The position numbers and the translations under genes are program-made. Positions 23,111-35,100 of a DNA stretch of 64,000 bases are shown piece by piece. Source of the DNA: Lateolabrax maculatus (taxonomy: Eukaryota; Chordata; Actinopteri; Acropomatiformes; Lateolabracidae); NCBI GenBank assembly GCA_031216445.1, contig CM062218.1, forward strand, positions 14,033,501 to 14,097,500, given 5' to 3'. Numbering within the stretch: the stretch's first letter is position 1; each line of letters begins with the position of its first letter. The notes under the pieces are model-generated. The model did no database searches. It had not been told where the DNA came from and worked only from the letters and a program-made list of their open reading frames with translations.

Positions 23111-25055
23111 TAACATTTTTATGCGTTTGGAACTGTGGTGGTTTGGTGTAAGACCAATGACGTATTTGGGTGGGAGAACTGGTATTTCTGCATCTGTGTA
23201 CACTGTATTTGTGAGTTTGTAAGCGCACACACAATGGAAACTCTCTCACAAAACTGTCTCTTTATGAATTCAAAACAACTTATCATCCATTTTACTAGAA
23301 AACCAACCAGAAGTCACTCGAACAAACACAGGTGACCATGGCGTGTTTTACTTCGCACCTCTTGCTGATTACATCACCACTGTGGGTGGTTAGGGGTATC
23401 ACATTTAATACAAAGGAATCAAACAAAGGAATGCCTCTTTTTAAGATACTTGGAGTGAGATAGGCCCCAACCAGCCGTCCAACTACCCCTATCCATATAT
23501 CTGTATTTTTTAACAGGAACTATGTAATCTCATATCTCTACTATGCACCAGTGGGAAACATTTCACCGTGACACCAGATGTTGGGCCCAGCAGATGTTGG
23601 GCTATTGCTGCAGGGAGCATTACATTGAATAGTTTGATAAAGCGCCTGTACACTGGTACAACTGACCAGCCACCAGCTAGTTTGCGTCGAGTGACGATAA
23701 ACATTAGCACCTTCCATGGCAAGAAAGAAGGGAATGAGGTGGTCGATGTAAGAGCCAAAGGTGTGTGTGTGTGTGTGTGTGTGCATGTTGGGGGCCGAGT
23801 GTTTTGACTCCTTCCTCCCATGGCATTTCAAAAATACAGAACTGTGCTTTCAGGAAATGAAAAGCATACTTGATGCTTGTGTCTGACATTATGTTGCAGA
23901 ATGTCACCTTTCCCTTTCAGGTTACTTGAGGTGGTTACTAAGCCAGTGAAGCTGGTCAAGTGAGGTTAATATATACCCTTTTACCTCAGATCGGTGCAAG
24001 CGTAGTGTAGTTTTCCCTTATCCTGCGCTTTACGACTGTGTGAAGCAGAGGACAAGCACAGACCTGAGCAAAGGGAGTACTGCCTTTCAGCCTGGGATCG
24101 TGGTCTGTCTTAACAGCCAACCGTTTACTGCTGGAGAGAACATAGAGGTGGCTGTGTCCATTCGACTCTGTATGCATGCACGTGCACCCACCCACAAAAA
24201 ACACACACACACACACACATGCACACACATACACGCACACCCCAGTCACCAGTTCGGTCTGTGGCATGTGCGATGTAAACACCTATTTTTCATAGATGTG
24301 TGTGTGTGTTGGATGAAATGCTGCTGGGGAATTAATTAAACAGTCATTGCTGCAATGGAATAACTGTGAATTTTCAATTTCTGGTTTAGTAAATATACAC
24401 TTTGTACTGCAGAGACATTTTACTTAGTCATGTCTGGAGTAGACAATTTTCATATTTGAAGTCTAGTATGTATTTTTTCCCTCCAGCATGACATACGTCT
24501 CAAAAAAAAGTGCCTGTCCTGAGTAAGAATCCTTGATTTTTAATCTCTCCAAGGAACACTAGAATGGAAAACAGGAAACAAGATAATAGGGCTGTGTGTG
24601 TACAGCATATGGGTGTCAACTATGTAAACACAACTGTTGAAGAAAGTTTTTATCAGTGCTACACCTGCCATTGACAGATACCATGTCACATGTGCTGCAG
24701 TGAATGTACACTTTATGTCAATGGTATTTAAGTGAGGAATTTAAATAACGTGTGCTCAGTCACATTCACAGGGTGTCTTTTAAATCAAGAAAGCAATTGC
24801 TCAACTGAGGTAAAGCAATGACAGTAGAGGGCTAAAAATGCAGCTATGTTCCTATACATTTACACTGAGCTCTGTGCTGTGGGTGTGTTTTTGTGTGTCT
24901 TTGACTGGAAGCAGAAGAGGATCTGGGTTGCAGGCAGCAGGATTTGACATCGGCTTATTTCCTGTCATTGACTGTGGGTCACATGGTGAGTGCGTGGGCG
25001 CAAGATAGTGGAATGCGTTAAAGGGGTGAGGCTCTTGCCACCAGACACACAGTCA

Positions 25056-25243
25056 CAGAAACACAGACACACACACACACACCCACACACACACACACAC
25101 ACACACTCAGCAGTCTACTGTACTAAAGGAAGACATAAATATGTGCAGCTTGTAGAAGCATATTTACATGTTTGCTTTGGAACACACTTACAGATAGAGG
25201 TCAACCGTGAATTACACACACACACACACACACACACATACAC
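25056..25243. repeat. Pair of (CA)n microsatellites
   Basis: CA tracts at 25056-25106 (with one CCC interruption) and 25216-25243 in the cdk6-hepacam2 intergenic region. Confidence 0.9.
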
Positions 25244-28200
25244 ACAGACACTGACACACAATGTTTTGACTAACATTGAAAGTTAAGGGTTGAGAATGCT
25301 GAGGAACTCTTTGAAAGTTTCACATTGACTCAACCCACGCACTCTGGGTCAAACACTCGGTTCATGGAGTCAAGGTGCTATTTAGGCAACAACAGTCAGA
25401 TCCAGAGAGAGATAGAAGGGTTCAACGGTGCAGCAGTAAAATTCACATGCGAGCAAAAGGGAAAAACATGCGCCTGCATACTCCCACACACATGCACGTA
25501 CTCACACTGCTCAGCGTGTGTGTCCAACATTCTATGTTTCCCACTGTTATAAATCTTTGTGTGTGAGTGATTTGATTGTCATCCAATCAAATCCCTCACA
25601 GGCCATACAGACATCCCCGCCCCTTTTCTTTCCTCCTTCACTGCTCCACTTAACCCCACTCTCTGTCTCTTGTTCCCTTTCAGCTATAGGGAAACATTTC
25701 TACATATAAAGCTAAAATACATTTTAAGTTGTCATCCAAGGCGTGACATCCTCTTATCAACAGCCTCAAAGGCACAAGGGTTCGCGCCCGCTTCTCGTTT
25801 TGACCGCACAGTAATTGATTGCGTGTGAATGTGAGTGTTTGCTTTTCTTGTGAACTATTCTTTAATGAAACTTGCATTGGTGTTACAGTATATGCCGTAG
25901 GTGACTGTCACAGATGTCACAGATGTGTTCAGCCTGCACTTCAACGTCCTCACTGACGAAGTGAAGGGGCCTTTAAACACAACGACACAAGTTTTCTTTT
26001 TAATTGCACATTTCAGTGGATGAAGAAAGAAATGCAGTATGCATGGGAGCCTACAGTATATCACAGTAGGCCACTGACACCCTATGTGGCCCCACTGTAA
26101 CGACTGCTCCAGACACACAAACGCACATGAACACACGTGTGCCAATAGTGTGGCCTTGATGTGGGCTGGTGTGCTGTGTCTGCTCTGAGTGTCTGCAGCT
26201 GGAGGCCAAGGCTGCTAGAGGAGAGGAGGAATGAAAGAGGAGAAGAAAAGAGAAGGAGTAGAAGATATTGGAGTAACAGGAGGAGAACACAGATACAGGG
26301 GGTTGGACGGGAGAGAAAAAAGATCAAGAGGAGCTACGCAAAGGCATCCTGAAAAATAGCAAGGAGGAGTTTAGGTGGTAATAATAATAACACATTTAAG
26401 AAAGTAATTTAGTAGAACAAGAATAAGGAGAACGACGATATGATGAGGATGAGGTGGAAGCGTTGGAGGCGGCGGGGGCAAACAGTCCAGAGGGGTAGAG
26501 TTGCGGTGAAGTGTGGCAACAGTCACAGACATGGGCTGGGAGGCTGAAAATGGAAAATGTGACATGTTTTAGCACAGCAAGAGGGCCCCCATTTGAGGTT
26601 GTGTGTGTGTGTGTGGTTGTGTCACTCAGCTGGTGTGTCCTGGTTTTGGTAGGGCGGTCCGAAGAGGCCATACCAGGCCATGCCATGCTGTAATGTAACT
26701 CGCTGGATGTACAGTGCCATGCCAGACCTGACCAAATGAATAAAATCCACTTGATAAAATATGTTGGTTTTATAATACTGTAAAAGGAAGAGCATATACA
26801 GGGTCCAGGGATTGCAAAATTTCAGCACATTTTGTAGAGCAAACCACTCACTGAGCAGACACTGTCATTAGGACATTTGTGTATTAAATATTGGCTATTG
26901 ATATTATCTTGGTCCTTTTAAATTTGTATCTCTTAGCTCAAGGGCGGCTATACATTTCTAACTCATCACTCCCCGAAGCAGTGGTCGACCAGTCAAATGG
27001 TCACAGTGTAAGCCATAACATCCTAACCCAGCCATTAACTAAGCTCTGTTTGTCTTTCTCAATATCCCCAAGTCTTACGGCAATATGTTGTTCCCTTTTG
27101 AATGAAAATACACAACATTTCTCATGATTATTTAGTTTAAGAAGAGGGAGGATTTTCTCAATCTACACAGGAAGACTTTTGGAGATACTTGGTTTTAATT
27201 TGGCAGCAACAAAATATTCTCCACGGCATAATCATACGTGAGGGAGAAGTGCAAGGTGAATAATCAAGAGAATGAAAGAAAAAATAGCTCATGCATTGTT
27301 GATCTGGTCAAAGTAAAAAAGTTTGGGAACCACTGCCACAGAGCCAAGCAACGCCAGAGTGGGTCAATACAAATAGTTCTGATTAACAAGAACAAATGAA
27401 TCAAACCTTAAACCTACTGTAACCTGCTGTTCAGCTCAGTTTATAAATCCACTGGCAGACTTTGTCTAATAGATGATGCACTGACCCCATCTAAAGGTGA
27501 AGAGGAAACCTGCAGGTTCTGTGGAGAGAGCCTGCCTAATAAAGTGAAGGTATAAGAGAAGAATGCAAAATGTTTTACCTTTAAACATCACACATTTTAA
27601 AATCACGCATTTTAGATACATTTTAGTTTGAAGCATTGAACTAAGATTGTTTGGATTGCATTCATTTTCTAATCCAAGTTAAATTGGTTAAATGTAGACC
27701 CACATTTGACCAAATTTGAACGTAGACCAAATCATGTGTTCTGGCAACAAATACTGTATTGATGTGATAAAACTTCAGTTTTAACTATTACTCATTGTCC
27801 TCAGTCTTTCCCAGTAAATGGGCGTCCCATGGAGTACTTAATAGCCGAGAAAATAATCAGTTTCTTTAATGGTGCCATCACCAAACTAGGCACTCATTTA
27901 CACAACCTACAATGGCCTAATTCATTCACTGTGCAGTTCAGTCCCAAGTTTCACCATATCCTTTCAGAGGATGACCATCCAGAGAAAAAAGCTCTACTGA
28001 ACAAGTCACCAAGGGGGCACAGTGAATGTGACATGTGACTGTTTTGTGTCTGTTGTTTGTACTTTGAGGCAAACCTTTGACTGGGCATGATTTCACTAAA
28101 CATATATATTGCCAGAGAGCAGATGCTGCCCTGGAACCATCATTTCATGGACTGTTGGAGATCTGTAGCAGAAACAAACAGAACCTAGTTTGTTGATGGG

Positions 28201-28803
28201 AAAATTAATTGAGAAGTCTATTACTATATACAGACTTGAGAGTAAAACGCACATTGGTTGTGGCACAAATAAAACATTGCCAGGGTGTTTTGCAGCAATG
28301 CAAAACACTTACTGGACAAGAATTAGCAACAGATTTTTCTCTATTTTCCTGTCATGGAATCATTTTTCCTCTACAATTTACCCCAGAGGACTGAGAAACA
28401 ATATCAACATACATCTCTCTGATCTCGATGATAATCTGTATCTTGAAGGCATTTGAAAGGTCAGTGATACATGTGTCAGTATCAGAACAACATTCCTCAG
28501 TCAGTGTTGCCCCAGTATCAGTCTCCCTGTCTCCTTGTCCGCTAATTTCTAGACTACAACATCATTAAAGACACGTTGCGTCCACCGACAGCTCTGTAAC
28601 TTAACCAAACTGTTTGCTGTTGGCAGTTAAAAGCGCTCTGCTTTTTCTTTGTTTCACGGCCTGAGGGACTGGAGCAGCAGGCAGCCGGTGTATCGTAATG
28701 TATAGAAACAGTTTCCCTTCTGCTCTCAACTATCCTTTTACAGTTTGTATGTCTCAGTTTCTCTATGACAGAGTGAAACCCTCGGCCTTAGGGCAGCTGT
28801 ATA

Positions 28804-28808
28804 TGTGT

Positions 28809-28848
<40 letters not shown>

Positions 28849-29020
28849 ATCACACTGTGCTGTCTCCCTGCCAGGTGGACCACTTCTTTCTCCCGGTGTC
28901 ACATGGGAGGGGCCTGGGTGCATGCAGGCTAAAGCTAGTTCCTCTTATTTCCCTGGCAAATGTTGTCACCACAACCAGTCACATTTATCTCCTCCTCCTC
29001 CTCCTCCTCCTCCTCCTCCT
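28804..29020. repeat. GT microsatellite and (CTC)n tract just upstream of hepacam2
   Basis: A (GT)n tract at 28804-28845 and a perfect (CTC)n run at 28989-29020 lie 100-320 bases before the hepacam2 start codon, probably within its promoter or 5' UTR. The pyrimidine run is on the sense strand. Confidence 0.85.
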
Positions 29021-29122
29021 CATCCACCACCTCTTTCTCTTCCACCCCTCTCCTCCTACCAACATCCCTCACTCCCTGTCCGCCTGTCAGAAGTCCCACA
29101 TATCCCTAGAGGATAAGATGCC

Positions 29123-29180
29123 ATGGAGGCCACAGGAAGCACAGCGCTTTACGTCTGCTCTGTTCTCTGCATCCTAACAG
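29123..29180 (+). CDS. hepacam2: hepacam2 coding exon 1 (signal peptide)
   Basis: Encodes residues 1-19 and one base of E20, with a hydrophobic core ALYVCSVLCIL. The start has G at -3 and G at +4. Donor gtgagc. An out-of-frame ATG at 29118-29120 lies five bases upstream. Confidence 0.85.
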
Positions 29181-32100
29181 GTGAGCGTTATGTTGTCGTA
29201 GAGGGATGTTTTTCCCTGAGTTGTCAGTGTTGTTTTGCTGCAGCCATAGCAGTTACTGTGGTTGCTGTGTTGCTTGGTTGCAGGGTAAAACTGAGGGTGA
29301 GTTGAGGAAGTTTTTTTTGTGCTGCGCGGTAACAAAATGTTCCCTGAAACCTTGTGAAACCTTTTGTCTTTAAAGGGTTCAGGTCAGAGAAACAGTAATG
29401 AAACTGGGTTGCGAAATTTAAAAGGCAGGAGAAGTTAAACTGGGCATCCTAATGTTGTAAAATTGTGGGCAAAAATGTAAGTCAGTAAAATGAGTTCAAT
29501 GTAAGTTTGAGGCTTTAAAGTGTTTTTTTAGAGTCTGTCTTGGTTTGTTTTACATGTCCTTTCCATAGTCATTACCGTGTGATAGTACATTATTATTAGC
29601 TTTGCTCCTACTGTCATCTGTAAGTAAAGACATGAGGAACGGGGTCATTGGAAAGAGGAAGTGACCTAGAATACAGCTCCATGCTCTGTGATAACAGACA
29701 TGTGCCGGTATTCCTCACATGACCAGATAAATCTTATAGAAAAGTCCCTAAAACATGCACTCACCCCCTGCTTTTATGTTTGTATCATAAACCTTTCTTG
29801 AGGAGCACTATTTGTCTTATCTGAAAGAGGACAGAAGATGGTGGCGTTTGGACACGCACCAGGAGACTCTATTTAGTATCCAAACAACCTCGGATGTGTG
29901 TGTGAGGGTGATAAGAAGCAGGTGCTTGGGGCGCTCCACACATGATTATTTGATTGTGTGTGTGTGCTTGTGTGTGCATGACCACTAAATGAAGATATCC
30001 TCTCACCTCAAAGACCATTGTCTGTGTAATCTCCTCCGTATCACCACAACAATATCTGTGTTGTTTGGGGACAACAGTGAAGGAGCGGGCTCGGCACACT
30101 CCTCCTCACTCTGCCTTTTCACCGGATCTCAGCTGGTGTAAACACAGGCACACTCCTGCTTCACCCACACACAAGCATACACACACACACAAACACACAC
30201 CCAAACTGGCCTGTAAGAGTGGAACGTGTCGACAAGGGGGTCTGCACTGCATGTATTATTTAGGACATAACACCAGACACACAGTGAATCTATTGTGATG
30301 AGCAACATGGGCAGCAGTCACAAGGGACCTGGTTGACACCAGCTGGACATCCCCAGGGAGGAAGTATGGACAGACAGTCAGGGAGGAGGGCGGAGGAGTG
30401 GATGACAAAGAAAAAAAGAGATAAGAGGTAGAGGTAGAAATTTGAGGGAAACCATGGCTTTAGAAGGAGAGGACAAAACTCACTTCCCTGAGTTCACCGC
30501 TGTTTTCATTTCAAGATTTTATAGTATGAGAAGTAACACATCTTTCATGAATATTTCCATCTCCCCCAAGTCACTTCTTGAACGCTGAAATTAAAAAAGA
30601 GAAGACACACTGGCAGAAGTGAGACAAAGGAACACAAGTGAGAGGCTTTAGTGAGTTTCACAGCAGCACTGCCTACTCACATGCTGCTGCTCCACTCAAC
30701 CTGGCATCCAAACAAACTCCCTTACTTTTTTAACCTTAAACTGTCAAATATACCCAGGCAATAAAGTTTAAAGCTGTCAGAAATGCCCGTCAAACGACAC
30801 CATCAGGTCGTAGCCCTGATGTAATATTGATGATCCTTGGTCTCAGAAATGTAATGCAGATGGGGTATAGAAGATAGAAAAAAATTGTTCCTCCTGTTCT
30901 TGTTGTTTTCAGCTGATTGTTAGAGAATAAACTGACCTGGCAACTGGCCAGTGCTTTGACAGACTGTAAGGTGCAATAGATCATAGTTGTAGTTACTTCA
31001 GACACCTCAGGGGTTTGTTCTCTGACAAGTTGGGATCAAAGAGACAGGGAGCGTCCTTGTCTGACAACAATGGCACTCTGTAGTAAGCTGGGTCAATATT
31101 AACTCACTACAGTTTCAGGACCTGCACAATTTGAAGTGTAGGATATGGATTAGAATGAAAGTTCATCTTTAAATGAAACTAACCCTGGTTTTCTTTCATA
31201 TTGTCACTCTCACTCCATCTAATCAATACCACAACATGAATAACAAACTTTTTCCAATGTCAATATACTGTAATTCATCATGTAGCTAATATATTCAAAA
31301 TCCGTTTAAGTTAAGCTACGTTTTAATTACAAATTGTCAAAATTTGTTCATTTGGACTACAACATTTTGTAAAATGATAACACAATATGATCATATCATC
31401 ACTTCAACAATGCAAGTCGATAAATTATGATATTTAATTATTGTAAAGCCCTGCATTGAAGCTACATTGATTCGCAAATGCGTATTAGTCTGGAACCCCT
31501 CTGTTCATTTTTGATTTTCAAGGAGCGTTATCGACGGGCAGAGACAATCAATCAGAGCAACCAAGCGCCGTCCTGTTGGACGGTAGAAGTTCGGCAAACA
31601 CATATTTCTTATCAACATAAAGTTTAAGTGCAGTTGTTTGTTCTTCTTTAAGAGAAAATTTATCGTCCAGTCCGTTTTATTCTGCTGCTGTAGCCGGCCG
31701 CTGAACGCTCTGTATCCGCAGTGCCATCTTGATAATTATTACAAAGATGCCTCAACGGCGCTCCTCTCTGTCAGTCATAGTATTAAACCCGCCCCATACT
31801 AGATAAACGGTTGTGATTGGCTCGTCCACATACCTGTAACTACGAAATCAGCTTGAATGGGAGAGGGGCCAGACGTATCTGCCAGAGCAAATGAAACATC
31901 ACCTCGCAGATTCGTCTGGTTCCCAGGCTTGCTATTATATGGTACGTACAGTACAAAAGGGTGACAGTGTCTGAGTCTTGTCTAGTTGTTTTTCAGTTTT
32001 GGTGAAGTGGCATACTTGACTAGACCTTATATATTAGTCTAGAGTAGATGTATACCCTAAATGAATATAAATATCCACTCTCGTAGTAACAAACCAACAG

Positions 32101-35100
32101 AGAATTATCACCTGACGTGCAGTCACCCTCTACTGAGCATATTAACTTCTTTCAATTTTTTTTCTTTTGATTTTTTTAAATTTTAGTTAACCTTTATTTA
32201 GACAGTTCATTGAGACACAGAGCCTCATTCTATGAAGATAATTGTTTTGGTTTTACTGTACTTTTTATTTCACTCTCACCACTCTCATTGGCGCTACGTC
32301 CAGATGCAGAAGGCAGCTGTTTTCAAAAGCTGTAAAAACTGACTGTATGCTGCCTGCTGAACACCAAACAGCAAAGAGAGAGAGATATTTAAATTACATT
32401 TGTCAGGTGGCCAGAAACACTACTCAAAATGAATGATAACATTGCTACGTGTCTGCTGGATGTGTAAATAAGCAATTGTTTGATAACACATTAACCATAT
32501 CAGCTTTATAAGGTGAAAATACAGTACCTCAGAGTTGTGACACCTGATTGCAGGTTGAAATGCCGGATAGATTTTCATCAGTAGTCCTTCTCAACAACTA
32601 CAAGAAGACATGCTGGAATGGCATTTTATTTTATTTGCACATTTTTATTAATTTAGTATGGGTTTAATGAAAAACATTGAAGACATGAACTTATTATACA
32701 TATATTACACATATTTCTTATCAACATATACATATTGAGAGGATACTGGTTACCTAAATCTTGGTCTTTGCATCAATATTCAAACCCATATTATTTTTGA
32801 ATTATAGGGAGATATGGACTCTTAGGAAAGAGAAACACACTCAGTTACTGACAGACACTCTATAGACATGATAACACCTTGTGTGTTCTAAATCATGAAA
32901 GGAATATACCTAAACAAGCTTTAAATTAGTAATGTGTACTGTATGAAGCCTGATGTCTTTCATGGGAGATCCAACAAGTTACCCTACAGCTACCGTGCAG
33001 TAACTCTCTTTGTTTCCCCCCTTCTCCTTCTCTTCCTTCTCCTGCCAACTCCACCAACTCAGAAGTCAGCTCTGAGTTCATCCACATCCCCTCATTAGTC
33101 CATCATGGTATTGAAGGGAAGTCCCTGCTCCTGTCTGTTGAGACTCACTTCCCGCTGGATGAAGTTGAGATCCAGGGAACTTGGTCCCACACCAGGCCGA
33201 GCGGCACCAGAGCCACGTTGGTGACCTTTACCAAAGAGGCCACAATCACTGACATGATGTACCGCAACCACATCCTCTTTAAGGAACCCAATGTGTCTTT
33301 GCTAATCCGGAAATTAAACCGGGACGATGAGGGTGATTACCAGCTGAACCTCAACATAGAGTTTCATAACAAGACGGGACTGGTTATCAAGGAAGAGAGA
33401 AATGTACATGTAACAGTGGACGGTGAGTTTTTTCCTATCATGACAAGTTGGATGACCATGTTTGATGCCATCTTTACTGGATTCAGTCCTAAATTTACCA
33501 ACATTTGTTTTTTCTGCCATAGTCCCTGTGTCCACTCCAGTCATTGAGAAGAACCCGTCCTATGCAGTTGTCGAGGACAAGGCAAACGTGACCTGGACTT
33601 GTTCTGTCGAGAGAGGAACAAGAGTTGTGTTCCAGTGGCTGAGGGACAACATCGCACTAGGTCCCAGTGACAGATACCACTTTTCCCAAGACAACTCTAC
33701 ATTGTTAATCAGTCCTGTGAGAAAAGGGGACAAGGGAATTTACAGCTGTGTGGCCAGCAACCCTGTCAGCCAGGGTCGGCACAGCAGGACCGTGGAACTC
33801 AATGTCTATTGTAAGTAGATATATCTGTATTTCCCTTCTCTTTCCCTTCACCAAGACCACCTGAAATTTCAAGTCTAGTTCCCAATTAGTTCCCAGATAA
33901 TTGCAATGTGGTTCATTTCTTGTGACAATGTAATATAAATACGTGTGTTTTACATTATAAGGAGATGGATGTTGACATATCATAGTCCATAATGCCCGGC
34001 TAATATTACAGGGACTGGAATCAGATCGTTTTTATCTCCTTGGTTGCCAAAATCTCTAACATGGTAGGATCATGTGACCTTCTTTTATGATATGTTGTTA
34101 ACTTGTACATTAGACAAGATAAATTTAAATGAACCAAATACCTCTACATCAACAATGCAGACAAATAGTCAGTCAACTGCATGTGTGATTTCTTTCATTT
34201 TTAATTTTGCACACACTGGGACCATATATTTTATTACTAGGTCAAAAAAGCTTGACGTTTAGTTTAAAAACATTTGCTTGTAGAATGTATTTGTCACAAA
34301 GCTCCAGTTTTGTATTTTCAGTTTTGCACTCTCTTTGCACTTGTTTTCCTGGAGGTATTAGGACATACATGTCTGTGAGATCAGACTTCTCTCTGAAAAC
34401 TGAAAACACGTGGCTGTTTTGGGATAGTATTTGCATGGGAGTAGACTTATCTCATAGAGCTCCTCTGTTCTACAGGTCTCAGGTTGCACCCAGAGCTTCC
34501 ATGAATTCATTTGAATGTGTTCAAATTTTCACGAAACTGACATTTCCGTATTGATGGGGTATAAAGGATGTAGTACATTTGTGTGACGTGCATATAACTT
34601 AACTTTTTCCCATCCCTTCAGTTAGTGTGCTCAAACAGTGGGTGTGTGACTAACTTGGCAACGAGATCTGCAGCACTCGTAAATTTAGCAGTCATCCTTT
34701 CTATTTGCATAGACAGATCATGTTTGTGTTAGGGTATAATGATCCACTACTTTTATCATGTTCAGTTTCTATTCCCGACAATGACTATTGACTGACAATG
34801 ACTTATTTATGTTCTCAATCTCATATTTCCAATGTTCATGGACTCACTTTAGATGCAACACAATTAATTTGCACTGCAATGGTTGCCATATCTTTTACAG
34901 ATCTTAAACAGACTTCGTATTTAACTACCGGTCTTAGGGATGCTGTGGGGCGACACTGCTCAAAACTAGAAACATTTCTCGATTAATAAGAAAAGTTGTG
35001 GTTATAACATCTCCACTGGAGCTGTTGTGTTGGTTAGGTGACTTGTTCAAGGTCACCCCACCTCTAAATTGGGAGGTGCAAGCAATGTTTTTGTATTTCT

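Larger units (their letters stand above)
15961..29122. other. cdk6-hepacam2 intergenic region
   Basis: About 13 kb separating the two head-to-head genes. It begins with a very AT-rich block (16010-16480), then has unique possible enhancer stretches (16540-16960, 20930-21360), interspersed repeats (17685-17765, 18395-18745, 20540-20815, 22985-23110), and CA/GT microsatellites (19035-19060, 19187-19280, 19956-20066, 23761-23783, 25056-25106, 25216-25243, 28804-28845). No exon of SAMD9, SAMD9L or any other gene was recognised. Confidence 0.6.
29181..33062. other. hepacam2 intron 1
   Basis: A 3.9 kb intron. It carries a putative nonautonomous DNA transposon (31487-31929), an inverted copy of the 18395 repeat (32240-32520), and a 22-base exact direct repeat (31598-31619 and 32707-32728). 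No other exon recognised. Confidence 0.6.
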
